Shown one piece after another: positions 17,822-27,426 of a stretch of 64,000 nucleotides of DNA. Position numbers and translations under genes: made by a program. The notes under the pieces are model-generated. The model saw only the letters and a list, made by a program, of their open reading frames with translations. It searched no databases and had not been told where the DNA came from. This DNA comes from Accumulibacter sp. Lineage in GTDB: Bacteria; Pseudomonadota; Gammaproteobacteria; Burkholderiales; Rhodocyclaceae. Within the stretch, counting starts at the first letter, position 1. Each line of letters begins with the position of its first letter. The stretch is taken from positions 1-64,000 of the forward strand of contig NZ_JAPUVI010000085.1 in the NCBI RefSeq assembly GCF_029255285.1, written 5' to 3'.

Positions 17822-19014
17822 CAGCGTTTCTCGAGTAATGCGGCGATGCGTGCCACGAGCAGGCGCGCGAGTGCGATCTTGGGCGCCGGCGGCAAGGGGT
17901 GCTGGCCGTCGTCGTCAAACAGGGTCAGCGTATTTTGCTCTCCGCCGAAGCCGTCGGCGATCAGGTTGCCGACGATCAAGGGGATACGCTTGCTGCGCCG
18001 CTTGCTCTCGGCGTACTCGGCCAGCCTTTCGCTTTCGGCAGCGAAACCGACGCACAGCGGCGGCTGGGGAAGCGCCGCGATGTCACCGAGAATGTCCGGG
18101 TTCTGCCGCAGCTCGATGGCGGGTGGCTGGGTTTGCGCTCCTTTCTTGATCTTCTGGTCGAGCGGCCGCGCGGGACGGTAATCGGCCACCGCCGCGACGG
18201 CGACAAAAACGTCGTTGCCGGCGATCTGGCGATGAACCTCCGCATGCATTTCCAGGGCGCTGGTCACGGCAATGCGTTTGACGCCTGGCGGGCAGGACAG
18301 CGCCACCGGGCCGGAAACCAGCGTCACCTGGGCGCCGGCTTCGCGGGCGGCGCGCGCGATGGCGTAGCCCATCTTTCCGGTGGACAAGTTGGTGATGCCG
18401 CGTACCGGGTCGATCGCCTCGAAGGTCGGGCCGGCGGTCAGCAGCAGCCGTTTGCCGGCCAAGTGTTTCGGCTGGAAGTGGCTGATCACCTCGCCCAGAA
18501 TCTCTTCCGGTTCGAGCATCCGCCCCGGTCCCGTCTCGCCGCAAGCCTGGTCGCCGCAGGCCGGACCGAAGATGTTGACGCCATCGGCGCGCAGCGTCGC
18601 CAGATTGCGGATCGTTGCCGGGTTTTCCCACATCTGGCGATTCATCGCCGGCGCCACGTGCAGCGCGCAGTCGCGGGCCAGAACCATGGTCGTCAGCAGG
18701 TCGTCGGCCAGGCCGTTGGCCAGTTTGGCGAGACAGTCGGCTGAGGCGGGGGCGATCAATAGCGCATCGGCTGTCCGCGAGAGCTCGATATGCGCCATGT
18801 TGTTGGCGATGCGCGGATCCCACTGGTCGGTGAACACTGGCCTGCCGGAGAGCGCCTGAAAGGTGACCGGGGTGACGAAATGGGTCGCGGCTTCGGTCAT
18901 CACGACCTGAACCGAGGCCCCTTCCCGGACCAGAAGGCGAACCAGTTCGGCGGCCTTGTAAGCGGCGATGCCGCCAGTCACACCGAGGACGAGGCATTTT
19001 TCGGCGAGTTCCAT
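17821..19014 (-). CDS. coaBC: Bifunctional phosphopantothenoylcysteine decarboxylase/synthetase
   Basis: Two steps of coenzyme A synthesis in one 397-residue protein: ligation of cysteine to 4'-phosphopantothenate (CoaB) and FMN-dependent decarboxylation (CoaC). The N-terminal flavodoxin-like CoaC domain (1-185) starts [19 protein letters not shown] and has the active-site His in MAHIELS, the PAMNRQMW substrate-recognition motif, and the catalytic Cys in [10 protein letters not shown]. The CoaB domain begins [19 protein letters not shown], followed by [10 protein letters not shown], with the lysine-containing KIKKGA loop later. It is followed by an overlapping dut gene. Confidence 0.95.
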   Translation of the reverse strand: MELAEKCLVLGVTGGIAAYKAAELVRLLVREGASVQVVMTEAATHFVTPVTFQALSGRPVFTDQWDPRIANNMAHIELSRTADALLIAPASADCLAKLANGLADDLLTTMVLARDCALHVAPAMNRQMWENPATIRNLATLRADGVNIFGPACGDQACGETGPGRMLEPEEILGEVISHFQPKHLAGKRLLLTAGPTFEAIDPVRGITNLSTGKMGYAIARAAREAGAQVTLVSGPVALSCPPGVKRIAVTSALEMHAEVHRQIAGNDVFVAVAAVADYRPARPLDQKIKKGAQTQPPAIELRQNPDILGDIAALPQPPLCVGFAAESERLAEYAESKRRSKRIPLIVGNLIADGFGGEQNTLTLFDDDGQHPLPPAPKIALARLLVARIAALLEKR

Positions 19015-19150
19015 GGGCGGTGATTTTCAGTTCGGTGAGAAAGCCTGGTGGCGGATTCTACCCGATTCACATCGCGCGGGCCGCCGGCCGAGGCGAAGGG
19101 GCGTGGGCAAGCCACCGTCTGCCTTGGGTTGCGGCCGGTAATCGGTCGTC

Positions 19151-19885
19151 CTACAGCATGGCGAAAGGGTTTGGCGTACCGGAAAAGAGGTCTGCCAACA
19201 GTGCCTGTTCCTTGCCGTCGATCGAATCGAGAAACTCGGTGGCCGAACCCATGCCGCGAAAGGCGCTGAAGCCGGAATCGAGAAAAGTGTGCAAGTCGCC
19301 TAGTCCGGCAAGGTGTGCCGGACCGCGCATCAGTTTGAGGAGGGTGCTCAACAGGGGCTTTCTGGCCAGCCTGTCGAGCGCTTCTCCGGTCTGTCGTATC
19401 AACATGATTTGCCGTTCGCGCTCGGCTCGACAACCGACCCGACGGTAAGCCGCGGCGTAGGCATCCTCATCGATGGCGTCGATCATCCCGTCCCGGCAGA
19501 GTTCGGCGACCATCGCCGAATCGAGCTGCTCGGTCAGCGCATCGACTTCGACAGCCAGTGCAACGGTGCGCAGCGCCGACGCCGGCAACATGCTGATCAG
19601 CATGGGAAGGATTCGCTCGACTTCCTGGTCGCGGCTGCTGAAGTCCTTCGGACCGTAGAGGTCGGAGAGAAAAAACTGTGCTGCCGGCCCGAAGCGTTCG
19701 CTGGCCAGCAGATCGGCGTGGCTGCGCGCCAGGCGTGCCGCCTGCCATTCACGCAGCCGCAGTCGCTTGGCCGCCGCCGCGGGATCGACGTTGGCTTGCT
19801 GGCGCAGGAGTTTGGCCGCCTTGAGGTGTCGCCGCAAAGCGTCGGCACTGTGCTGCTTGGCGTTGACGTCGGTCAGTTCGTCCAT
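19151..19885 (-). CDS. FFLEELY-motif protein (conserved hypothetical)
   Basis: A soluble, mostly alpha-helical protein of 244 residues. It carries the sequence AAQFFLSDLYGPKDFSSRD (about 68-86), matching the conserved FFLEELY-type motif of an uncharacterised proteobacterial family; here the motif reads FFLSDLY. No signal peptide, membrane segment or catalytic motif is apparent. It lies upstream of coaBC on the same strand with a 136-bp gap and is divergent from the aldehyde dehydrogenase gene. Function unknown. Confidence 0.75.
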   Translation of the reverse strand: MDELTDVNAKQHSADALRRHLKAAKLLRQQANVDPAAAAKRLRLREWQAARLARSHADLLASERFGPAAQFFLSDLYGPKDFSSRDQEVERILPMLISMLPASALRTVALAVEVDALTEQLDSAMVAELCRDGMIDAIDEDAYAAAYRRVGCRAERERQIMLIRQTGEALDRLARKPLLSTLLKLMRGPAHLAGLGDLHTFLDSGFSAFRGMGSATEFLDSIDGKEQALLADLFSGTPNPFAML

Positions 19886-19996
19886 GCGACCGAATTATGC
19901 GCCGCCAGGTCTACGCTGTTTAGAGGCCAGGCACTAACAGCCGGTCGCGGCAACGCCTACACTTGCTCTCGAAGCCGACCCAGAAAGGAGCCGTGC

Positions 19997-21415
19997 ATGC
20001 CTCATCCCGATTCGCTGGCGAACCGCTTTGCGCGCTTGCAGCTTGCTGCGCGCGGCGATCCGCATCCGCTGCGGGCGGTGCGCGAGCGCCGCTTGCTGGC
20101 ACTTGACCGGCTGTTGCTCGACAACGAGGCAGCGATCGCCGATGCCGTGCGGCGCGATTTCGGTCATCGTTCGCCGGCCGAGACGCGCTTGCTCGAGCTG
20201 TTTCCGAGCCACGAGGCGATTGCTTACGCGCGCCGGCATCTGGCGCGCTGGATGCGGCCGCAGGCGCGCTCGGTGTCACTTTGGTTCCAGCCAGGCAGGG
20301 CCGAGGTACGTTACCAGCCGCTCGGCGCGGTGGGTATCATCGTTCCGTGGAACTATCCGGTTTTTCTCGCGGCAGCACCGCTCGCGGCAGCGCTGGCGGC
20401 GGGCAATCGGGTGCTGGTCAAGATGTCCGAGAACAGCCCGGCAACCGCTTCGTTGTTTGCCGAACTGGTCGCCAGGTCCTTTGCCGACGACGAGCTGTCG
20501 ATCGTCGAGGGCGATGTCCGCGTGGCGCAGGAGTTCGCGCAGCTCCCCTTCGATCACTTGTTGTTCACCGGGTCGACGGCCGTCGGTCGGCACGTGATGC
20601 GCGCCGCGGCCGACAATCTGACGCCGGTGACGCTCGAACTGGGCGGCAAGTCGCCGGCCATCATCGGTCCCGGTGCGGTAGCGGCTGGTCATTTCGCCCG
20701 TGCCGTCGAACGCATCGTCGTCGGCAAGTGCCTCAACGCGGGACAAACCTGCATCGCGCCCGACTACGTCCTGTTGCCCGTCGGGCACGAGCAGGCGTTC
20801 ATCGATCGTGCCCGGCAGGTCGTTGCCGCCTGCTATCCGGACATCGCGCACAGCGCGGACTATTCGACGATTGTCGATCAGCGCCAGTACGTGCGCCTCG
20901 TGAGCTACATCGACGAGGCGCGGGCGCGCGGCGCGCAGGTCGTCGATCTGGCGCCGGGCGCGCTTGCCGACCCACGGACGCGCCGGCTGCCGCCGCTGGT
21001 CTTTCTTCAGGCCGGCGACGATCTGCGCGTGATGCGTGAGGAAATCTTCGGGCCGCTGCTGCCGCTCGTTCCCTACTCCAATCTCGAGGCGGCGATTGGC
21101 TACGTCAATGGTCGGCCAAGGCCGCTGGCGCTGTACTATTTCGACCACGAGCGCGTCAACATCGAGCGCGTTCTGAACGAAACGGTTTCCGGCGGGGTGA
21201 CGGTCAACGACACCATCCTGCATATTGCCCAGGACGATCTGCCGTTCGGCGGCGTCGGTCCGAGTGGCATGGGCTGCTATCATGGCCTGGCGGGCTTCGA
21301 GACCTTCTCGGTACGGAAAGCGGTTTTTCGGCAGTCGCGGCTGTCCGCCGTCGGCCTGTTCAGTCCGCCCTATGGTGCCTTGTTCGATCGCTTGACGAGG
21401 ATCCTGCTGCGATGA
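19997..21415 (+). CDS. Aldehyde dehydrogenase (coniferyl-aldehyde-dehydrogenase type; LaoC-like)
   Basis: NAD(P)-dependent oxidation of an aldehyde to its acid. At 472 residues it matches the short, class-3-like ALDHs called coniferyl aldehyde dehydrogenase. Seen are the Rossmann entry IIVPWNYP, the NAD contact FTGSTAVGRHVM, the general-base Glu in TLELGGKSP, the nucleophilic Cys in NAGQTCIAPDYV, and EEIFGPLLPL. AAAGGAG sits 6 nt ahead of the ATG at 19997; the same frame is open far upstream but that part overlaps another gene antisense. The next genes (Tat protein, GMC oxidoreductase) match the LaoB/LaoA set known in Pseudomonas for long-chain alcohol oxidation, so this likely handles the resulting fatty aldehyde. 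Confidence 0.9.
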   Translation: MPHPDSLANRFARLQLAARGDPHPLRAVRERRLLALDRLLLDNEAAIADAVRRDFGHRSPAETRLLELFPSHEAIAYARRHLARWMRPQARSVSLWFQPGRAEVRYQPLGAVGIIVPWNYPVFLAAAPLAAALAAGNRVLVKMSENSPATASLFAELVARSFADDELSIVEGDVRVAQEFAQLPFDHLLFTGSTAVGRHVMRAAADNLTPVTLELGGKSPAIIGPGAVAAGHFARAVERIVVGKCLNAGQTCIAPDYVLLPVGHEQAFIDRARQVVAACYPDIAHSADYSTIVDQRQYVRLVSYIDEARARGAQVVDLAPGALADPRTRRLPPLVFLQAGDDLRVMREEIFGPLLPLVPYSNLEAAIGYVNGRPRPLALYYFDHERVNIERVLNETVSGGVTVNDTILHIAQDDLPFGGVGPSGMGCYHGLAGFETFSVRKAVFRQSRLSAVGLFSPPYGALFDRLTRILLR

Positions 21416-21915
21416 TGCTCAACCGGAGGCAGTTCATCAGGGCCGGTCTGGCCGGCAGCGCGTTGCTGGCCTTTGCCGGCTGGCTCAACGCCGCTGGGCA
21501 GCGCGCGCTGAACGACGCCGAGCGCGACATGCTGGCCGCGGTGGTCAACGCATTGCTCGACGGCGCGCTGCCGGGCGACAGCGGGCAGCGTCGCCGCTTG
21601 GTGGCCTTGACGGTAGATGGTATTGCCGTCGAGGTGGCCGGTTTTTCGCTGGCCACCCAAAAGGAGATCGGCGAGCTGTTCGGCCTGTTGGTGGCCGCTC
21701 CGGGGCGGTGGCTGTTGGCCGGTGTCGGCAAGGCGTGGCGGGAAGCCAGTGTGACGGATGTTTCCGACTTCTTGCAGGCCTGGCGGACAAGTCGTCTGGA
21801 CCTTCTGCAGGGTGCCTACGCCGCGCTGCACGATCTGACCTTTGGCGCCTGGTATGCGCGTCCGGAAACCTGGGAGGCGATTGGCTATCCTGGTCCACCA
21901 AAGGGGTATTTCTGA
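21412..21915 (+). CDS. Tat-signal accessory subunit of GMC alcohol dehydrogenase (LaoB-like)
   Basis: A 167-residue protein with an N-terminal twin-arginine signal: NRRQFIRAG followed by a hydrophobic segment and an Ala-rich cleavage region. The rest is helical (EAERDMLAAVVNALLDG-like pattern) and ends GYPGPPKGYF, typical of small subunits of gluconate-2-dehydrogenase-type and GMC-type membrane dehydrogenases. The start overlaps the aldehyde dehydrogenase stop by four bases, and its own stop overlaps the next start (TGATG), so it is translated in a tight chain. By position and type it corresponds to LaoB of Pseudomonas aeruginosa, a Tat-exported partner required by the alcohol dehydrogenase. 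Alternative: an uncharacterised exported protein. Confidence 0.75.
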   Translation: MMLNRRQFIRAGLAGSALLAFAGWLNAAGQRALNDAERDMLAAVVNALLDGALPGDSGQRRRLVALTVDGIAVEVAGFSLATQKEIGELFGLLVAAPGRWLLAGVGKAWREASVTDVSDFLQAWRTSRLDLLQGAYAALHDLTFGAWYARPETWEAIGYPGPPKGYF

Positions 21916-23522
21916 TGCAAGACCCGATCAAGCTTGGCCTGGCTGCCGGCTGGAAGCACTTCGACGCTTCGGCACTGGCCAGGAGCCAGACGATCGAAGC
22001 AGACGTCGTCATCGTCGGTAGCGGGGCTGGCGGCGGAGTGAGCGCCGACATTCTCAGCGACGCCGGGTTGCGCGTCGTGCTGGTCGAGGAAGGGCCTTTG
22101 CGCTCATCGACCGATTTCAGAATGCGCGAGTCGGAGGCCTATCCAGAGTTGTATCAGGAGTCGGGAGCGCGCAAGACGGCCGACAAGGCGATCAACATCC
22201 TGCAGGGGCGCTGTGTCGGCGGCTCGACGACGGTGAACTGGACCAGCAGCTTTCGCACTCCGCCCGAGGTCTTCGCGTACTGGCAACGGCAGTTCGGTTT
22301 GCGGCAACTCAGCAGCGAGGCGATGAGTTCGTGGTTTGCGGTGATGGAGCACAAATTGTCGGTGCGCTCCTGGGATACTCCACCCAACCCGAACAACCAG
22401 TTGCTGCTTGCCGGTGGCGAGAAGCTCGGGGTCGACGTCGGCCTTATCAAGCGCAACGTCAAAGCCTGCTGGAACCTTGGCTATTGCGGTCTGGGCTGCC
22501 CGACCAACGCCAAACAGTCGATGCTGATAACGACCATTCCGGCCGCGCTGAGCCGTGGCGCCGTACTGTATTCGCGGTTGCGCGCCGAGCGTCTGCGCTT
22601 TGCCGGCAACCAGGTGGCGGCTCTCGATTGCCAGGCGCTGCAGCCGGACGGTATCCGTCCATCGGGCAAGCGGGTGCAGTTGCGCGCTCGCCACTTCATC
22701 GTCGCCGGCGGTGCCATAGGCAGCCCGGCTTTGCTGATGCGCAGCGGGGTTCCCGATCCGTATCGGCGGCTCGGCAAACGTACCTTCTTGCACCCGGTCA
22801 TCATTTCAGCGGCACTGATGCCGGATCGTGTCGATGCCTACGCCGGTGCGCCGCAGTCGATCTATTCCGATCACTTTCTGCATCAGGCACCGATCGATGG
22901 CCCGCTCGGCTTCAAACTGGAAGCCGCGCCGCTGCATCCCGTGCTGTTCGCGACGACGCTGCAGGGCTATGGCCAGGCGCATGCCCGCCTGATGCGCGAA
23001 TTCACCCAGGCCAGCGTCGCGCTGGCATTGCTGCGCGACGGTTTCCATCCGGCGAGCGTTGGTGGCCAGGTGCGTTTGGGGGCCAATGGTCTGCCGGTGC
23101 TCGACTACCCGCTCGGCGACGTGATCTGGGAAGCCGCCCGGCGTGCGCTGCTGGCGATGGCCGAGATCCAGTTTGCCGCCGGAGCGCGCTGGGTCACCCC
23201 GGTGCACGAATCGACTCCGGGGTATACCAGTTGGGCCGAAGCGCGCCGGGGAATCGCCGAACTGCCGCTCAAACCCTTCGTCTGCCGGGTGGTCAGTGCG
23301 CACGTCATGGGTGGCTGCGCGATGGCTGACGCGCCACAGCGCGGTGTCGTCGACCATCGCGGGCGGCACTTCTGGCTCGGCAACCTGTCCGTCCATGACG
23401 GTTCGGTTTTCCCGACCAGCCTGGGCGTCAATCCGCAACTCTCGATCTACGGACTGGTCGCCCGCAACGCCAGCCTGCTTGCCGCCGAATTGTCGGGCCG
23501 GCCGGTGCCGGCGATTCCCTGA
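21915..23522 (+). CDS. GMC-family FAD-dependent alcohol dehydrogenase (LaoA-like)
   Basis: A 535-residue flavoprotein of the glucose-methanol-choline family. The FAD-binding dinucleotide motif GSGAGGG lies at 35-41, in VVIVGSGAGGGVSADIL, followed by the second FAD contact RCVGGSTTVNW. The C-terminal catalytic region has SAHVMGGCAM (His), LSVHDGSVFPTSLGVNPQLS (Asn/Pro of the GMC signature 2 area), and DYPLG beforehand. A CGLGCPTNAKQS segment with two Cys is typical of the long-chain alcohol oxidase branch. It has no signal of its own; the Tat-tagged gene in front may carry it across the membrane (inference). The start codon overlaps the previous stop. Confidence 0.88.
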   Translation: MQDPIKLGLAAGWKHFDASALARSQTIEADVVIVGSGAGGGVSADILSDAGLRVVLVEEGPLRSSTDFRMRESEAYPELYQESGARKTADKAINILQGRCVGGSTTVNWTSSFRTPPEVFAYWQRQFGLRQLSSEAMSSWFAVMEHKLSVRSWDTPPNPNNQLLLAGGEKLGVDVGLIKRNVKACWNLGYCGLGCPTNAKQSMLITTIPAALSRGAVLYSRLRAERLRFAGNQVAALDCQALQPDGIRPSGKRVQLRARHFIVAGGAIGSPALLMRSGVPDPYRRLGKRTFLHPVIISAALMPDRVDAYAGAPQSIYSDHFLHQAPIDGPLGFKLEAAPLHPVLFATTLQGYGQAHARLMREFTQASVALALLRDGFHPASVGGQVRLGANGLPVLDYPLGDVIWEAARRALLAMAEIQFAAGARWVTPVHESTPGYTSWAEARRGIAELPLKPFVCRVVSAHVMGGCAMADAPQRGVVDHRGRHFWLGNLSVHDGSVFPTSLGVNPQLSIYGLVARNASLLAAELSGRPVPAIP

Positions 23523-23535
23523 GGACTGCCTGGCC

Positions 23536-24483
23536 ATGCTCGCCCGTGCTCTCCGCCTGGCGCTGCTCGTCGAGGTCACGCTCTACGTGGTGCTCGCTCG
23601 GTACGCTTGCGAAGCCTCGCCCGCCGCCGCCGGGCTGCTGGCCGTGCTGGGCGTGCTGGCGCTGCGCGCCGCCCTCGTCGGGCTGACTTATGCCTACGCC
23701 TGGGCCCATCGTTCGCCGGCGCCACGGCTTGCGTGGTGGCAATGGGTGCGCATGCTGGTCGGCGAGTATGCGGCCTTCGTGTTCACTTTCGTCGTGCTGT
23801 TTCCTCTCGCAGGCGGCTGGATGCGCGCCGACTGCCTGCGGCCAAGGGCGGTGGCGAACGGCGGGCGGTCCGGGGAGAGCCCGCCGGTCCTGCTGATTCA
23901 CGGCTATGGCTGTGCGCGCCCGGCCTGGTGGTACTTGTCGCATCGGCTGCAGACTGCCGGTTGGGTGGTGGCGACGATCGATCTCGAACCGGTTTACGCC
24001 AGCATCGACGACTACCTCGCTCCGCTGGCACGCCGCATCGAAACCGTCCTCGCCGAGACGGGTGCCGACCAACTGATTCTCGTCGGACATAGCATGGGCG
24101 GGCTGGTGGCCCGTGCCTATCTGCAGCGTTTTGGCATCGCGCGCGTGGCCGGGCTGGTGACGCTGGGTACGCCGCACCAAGGCAGCCGACTGGCGCACAT
24201 CGGCCTGGGCAGGAACGCGTATCAGATGCGACCAGGCAGCGCTTGGCTGCAGTCCATCGCCACTTCCCCCGTGCGATCCGACACGGTGGTCATCTACAGT
24301 CCGCACGACAATTTCGTCATGCCGCAAAGCAACCTGGTACTGCAGGGCGCGCAGAACCAGCAGATCGAAGGTCTCGGTCATCTGGCGATGCTCTATTCGC
24401 CGCGCGTCGCGCGGGCGTTGCTGCTGGCGCTGGAGTCGGGCGATAAGCAGGGCAGGGCGGCGCGCTACGGCACGGCAGCCTGA
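23536..24483 (+). CDS. Alpha/beta-hydrolase, triacylglycerol-lipase type
   Basis: 315 residues. Three or so hydrophobic segments occupy the first about 100 residues (LALLVEVTLYVVLARYA; FVFTFVVLFPLAGGW), so the enzyme is probably membrane-anchored. The hydrolase domain then starts PPVLLIHGYG (oxyanion strand). Ser186 is in the nucleophile elbow GHSMGG, Asp in YSPHDNFVMP, and His in EGLGHLAML, completing a catalytic triad. It follows the GMC gene after 13 bp, so is likely in the same operon. Esters cleaved here could yield the alcohols and acids used by the preceding genes, which is inference. Confidence 0.85.
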   Translation: MLARALRLALLVEVTLYVVLARYACEASPAAAGLLAVLGVLALRAALVGLTYAYAWAHRSPAPRLAWWQWVRMLVGEYAAFVFTFVVLFPLAGGWMRADCLRPRAVANGGRSGESPPVLLIHGYGCARPAWWYLSHRLQTAGWVVATIDLEPVYASIDDYLAPLARRIETVLAETGADQLILVGHSMGGLVARAYLQRFGIARVAGLVTLGTPHQGSRLAHIGLGRNAYQMRPGSAWLQSIATSPVRSDTVVIYSPHDNFVMPQSNLVLQGAQNQQIEGLGHLAMLYSPRVARALLLALESGDKQGRAARYGTAA

Positions 24484-24682
24484 TCGCGATCGACCGAAAC
24501 TCGCCGGCTTCGCCCGAAGATTCCTCGGCCGCTGCCGACCTGCCATTTTCCACGCCCTACATCGCGCTTGCGCGGCGAGCCGGCAAGGGTATGATTGGAC
24601 GCGCGATCATTCTCCTTGAGCGGGACAATCCTGCGGCCGACCTCGCCTTGACTTTCGCCTTTTGATGGAGTAGGTTTTTTCG

Positions 24683-25141
24683 ATGAAACACGCCTCCCAA
24701 GCCAAGCGCTCCGGCTTTACCCTGATCGAACTGATGATCGTCGTGGTGATCATCGGTATTCTGCTGTCCATCGCCGTTCCGGCCTACAGCGATTACATCC
24801 GACGCGCCCATCGTGCCGCCGCCCAGCAGTTCCTGCTCGATGTCGCGCAACGCCAGGAGCAGTATCTGCTCGACAACCGTCAGTACGCGACGGTTTTCGG
24901 CGCCGGGGCTGGCGGACTCGGAATGACTCTGCCGGCCGACATCTCACCCTACTATGCGGCTCCCAATTTCGCCGGCGTGAACAATGCGGCGACGCCTCCG
25001 TCCTTCCTGCTGTTCATGGCGCCGGTGGTGGGTGGCAGGCTGGACGGTGACGGCAACCTGGTGATCACCAACACCACCCAGAAATGGCGCGATACCGACC
25101 TCGACAATGTCTATACCGCGGGGACGGACAAGGCATGGTAG
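24683..25141 (+). CDS. pilE: Type IV minor pilin, PilE/ComP-like
   Basis: A 152-residue prepilin. The class III leader is [11 protein letters not shown], cut before Phe; the mature protein begins [15 protein letters not shown], with Glu5 present. The following helix and a short beta domain ([15 protein letters not shown]...[13 protein letters not shown]) match PilE-type minor pilins found with PilV/W/X in betaproteobacteria. It is the first gene of a six-gene cluster that ends in pilY1. The fimT start lies inside its 3' end. Minor pilins initiate or tip the pilus with PilY1. A sigma54-type promoter was looked for upstream but none is convincing. Confidence 0.85.
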   Translation: MKHASQAKRSGFTLIELMIVVVIIGILLSIAVPAYSDYIRRAHRAAAQQFLLDVAQRQEQYLLDNRQYATVFGAGAGGLGMTLPADISPYYAAPNFAGVNNAATPPSFLLFMAPVVGGRLDGDGNLVITNTTQKWRDTDLDNVYTAGTDKAW

Positions 25142-25716
25142 CCTTCGGCCGGCCCGCACTGAACGGTGGCTTCAGCCTGATCGAGTTGCTGATCGTAGTC
25201 GTCATCATGGGCATTCTGTTGAGCATGGCCGCACTGCCGTTCCAGGAGTTGCTGGCCAACCAGCGGCTGCGCTCGGTGACCTCCGATCTGGTGGCCGATC
25301 TTGCCTTGGCACGCGCCGAAGCGATCAAGCGCAGCAGCCGCGTCGGCATCGCGCGCACCACCGCCGATTGGACGGGCGGCTGGCTGGTCTTCGATGACCT
25401 CAATCGCGACGGTACTTTCGATCCCGAAACCGATGGCGATGGTCTGTGCGAGGCGGGCGAGGAATGCGTCATCATCTCCCGCCCGGCGCTCAACGAAACC
25501 GTCAGGGTCTGCGGCGTCGGGGCGGCCTTCGACGTTCTGACCTTCGGTGCCGATGGCGCGGTTCGCGCCTATAACGGTGGCGCCCTTTCGGCCGTCGTGC
25601 CATCGATCGCGGTCAGTTCGACGCTGGTCTCTCCGGGCGTCCCGGCGCGTGGGCTGGAGTTCAGCCCGAGCGGTCGTGTCACGGTCGTCACCTCGGGTGT
25701 TGCCGCTTGTCCGTGA
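25135..25716 (+). CDS. fimT: Type IV pilus minor pilin FimT/GspH-like
   Basis: 193 residues. The prepilin cleavage site is in [23 protein letters not shown], with Glu5 after processing, followed by the GspH-type domain: [27 protein letters not shown], then [18 protein letters not shown], a segment typical of FimT. The ATG at 25135 overlaps the preceding pilE stop; a longer frame from 25084 would add a stretch unlike a pilin leader. It is part of the minor-pilin cluster. The protein is probably an assembly-priming component, and FimT homologues are also linked to DNA uptake (family knowledge). Confidence 0.88.
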   Translation: MVAFGRPALNGGFSLIELLIVVVIMGILLSMAALPFQELLANQRLRSVTSDLVADLALARAEAIKRSSRVGIARTTADWTGGWLVFDDLNRDGTFDPETDGDGLCEAGEECVIISRPALNETVRVCGVGAAFDVLTFGADGAVRAYNGGALSAVVPSIAVSSTLVSPGVPARGLEFSPSGRVTVVTSGVAACP

Positions 25717-25727
25717 GGAAGCCGCCA

Positions 25728-26351
25728 ATGTTTTTCCGCGATCGTTCGCAGCGTGGCTTTACCCTCCTCGAGGTGCTGATTTCCTTGCTCATTCTGCTGA
25801 TCGGCCTGTTGGGCATCGCGGTCCTGATGCTCCGAGGCCAAAGAGCCTCGTTCGAGGCCTATCAGCGTCAGCAGGCACTGGCCATGGCGCAGGAAATGGT
25901 CGAGAAGATTCGGGCCAATCAGGGAGCCGCGGCGTCGTATGTGACGGGGACGACCGAAGACGCGAACCTCCCCGGCGGTGGAGCGCGATTCTCCGCCTAC
26001 CAGTCGCTGTCCACCGACGGGAAGTGCTTGACCGCCACTTGTACCCCGGTACAAGTGGCGCAGAACGACGTGGCGCGATGGGATGGCGTGCTTCGTGGAG
26101 CCTCCGAGACGAAGGATGCGGCGGCGAATCGTGTGGGCGGCATCATCAGTGCGCGCGGCTGCATCGAACAGCCCGACGCGACTCAGCCGCTGTTCTGGGT
26201 CAGCGTGGCCTGGCAGGGTGAGGGCGATACCGGCGCTCCGCCGGCAACCGCCTCGACCTGCGGCGCGGGCCTCTATGGCGCCGAAACACGTCGTCGGCTG
26301 GTCACCCTCAACCTCACCACCTGCCAACTCGTTGGCGGAGCATGCTCGTGA
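25728..26351 (+). CDS. pilV: Type IV pilus modification protein PilV
   Basis: 207 residues. The prepilin leader ends DRSQRG, then FTLLEVLISLLILLIGLLGIAVL, followed by RGQRASFEAYQRQQALAMAQEMVEKIRANQGAA, the characteristic PilV N-terminal helix. A Cys-containing globular part (ISARGCIEQ, STCGAGLYG and LTTCQLVGGACS) follows. GAGGAAG precedes the ATG at 25728 by 7 nt. The stop overlaps the pilW start. PilV, PilW and PilX form the minor pilin complex that presents PilY1 at the tip (family knowledge). Confidence 0.9.
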   Translation: MFFRDRSQRGFTLLEVLISLLILLIGLLGIAVLMLRGQRASFEAYQRQQALAMAQEMVEKIRANQGAAASYVTGTTEDANLPGGGARFSAYQSLSTDGKCLTATCTPVQVAQNDVARWDGVLRGASETKDAAANRVGGIISARGCIEQPDATQPLFWVSVAWQGEGDTGAPPATASTCGAGLYGAETRRRLVTLNLTTCQLVGGACS

Positions 26352-27424
26352 GCCGGCGCCGACCCTGCGGCCCGGCGATATCGTCGCCTCAGTTCGGCCT
26401 GACCCTGGTCGAGGTGATGGTCGCCATGGCGGTCGGCATCATCCTGCTGCTCGCCCTGGGCACTTTGTTTGCCAATTCGACGCGTATTTTCAAGGCCAAT
26501 GACGACTTCTCGCGCATGCAGGAGAACGGCGCCTACGCCCTGAACACGATTGGCGCCGATCTGCGCATGGCCGGCTTCTACGGCTACCTGGCGTCGAATG
26601 GCGTCCTTATTCCGCCTGGGGCGAGCATCACCATGACCAGCGATTGCGGGCCTGGCTGGGCGACCACCTTTGGCGAACCGCTGGCGGGTTTTTTCAATGT
26701 GTCGGCGTCGGAGGCGCACACGAAGCTGGCTTGCATTCCGGCCGCCAACTTCATCACCACGGCCGCCAACCGTCCGAGCTTCATTCTTATCGTGCGCGGT
26801 GCGGCCGGCGGGCGGGTTCTTCCGGCAGATCTCGATTTGGCAACGGTTTATGTGCAGTCGGATGCGGGTGGCGGGATCGCGTTTTATGGAAAAGAGCAGT
26901 ACGAGGGCTTGGCGGTGACGGCGAAGCGTTATCTCCCCGGCGCGATCGAGGCACCGATTTTCCCGTATCACGCCAGGGCCTACTACCTGCGTCCTTGCAG
27001 TCGTCCCACGGGCACCGACGGTGTCTGCCTGGCGAGCGACGACGGCAATCAGCCGATTCCCACCTTGGTTCGCCAGGAACTCGTCGGGACGATCATGACC
27101 GAACGCGCCGTCGCCGAAGGGATCGAGGCGGCACGGATACTGTACGGCGTCGACAACGGCGGTGACGGCATTCCGGACATTTACACCGAGGCCCCGACCG
27201 CCGCCCAGTTTTCGCAGGTCGTCACGGTTCGAGTTTCGGTTCTCGTGCGCTCGCCGCAGCCGGCCAACGGATACGACGACAGTAGCCGCTCGTACGATGT
27301 CGATGGCGACGGGACTGCCGAGCTGAACTGTACGGCGGACGCGCTGCCGTGCAACTATCATCGGCACGTGTTCACGCAGTCCTTTCAAGTGCGCAATGTC
27401 GCCCAACGGCTCGAAACCTTCTGA
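26342..27424 (+). CDS. pilW: Type IV pilus assembly protein PilW
   Basis: 360 residues. The prepilin site is within SSPQFGLTLVEVMVAMAVGII, cut after the Gly, with Glu in the conserved position. The N-terminal helix continues NSTRIFKANDDFSRMQENGAYAL, a PilW hallmark. The globular part contains several Cys (DCGPGW; KLACIPA; LRPCSRP; LNCTADALPCNYH) that could form disulfides. The ATG overlaps the pilV stop. It is followed by pilX after 2 bp. The cluster order pilV-pilW-pilX-pilY1 is standard in Pseudomonas and betaproteobacteria. Confidence 0.9.
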   Translation: MLVSRRRPCGPAISSPQFGLTLVEVMVAMAVGIILLLALGTLFANSTRIFKANDDFSRMQENGAYALNTIGADLRMAGFYGYLASNGVLIPPGASITMTSDCGPGWATTFGEPLAGFFNVSASEAHTKLACIPAANFITTAANRPSFILIVRGAAGGRVLPADLDLATVYVQSDAGGGIAFYGKEQYEGLAVTAKRYLPGAIEAPIFPYHARAYYLRPCSRPTGTDGVCLASDDGNQPIPTLVRQELVGTIMTERAVAEGIEAARILYGVDNGGDGIPDIYTEAPTAAQFSQVVTVRVSVLVRSPQPANGYDDSSRSYDVDGDGTAELNCTADALPCNYHRHVFTQSFQVRNVAQRLETF

Positions 27425-27426
27425 CG

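Noticed and set aside
19313-19996. Frame open upstream of the aldehyde dehydrogenase
   Set aside because: It lies antisense to the FFLEELY-motif gene; the ATG at 19997 has a proper ribosome-binding site and begins the ALDH fold.
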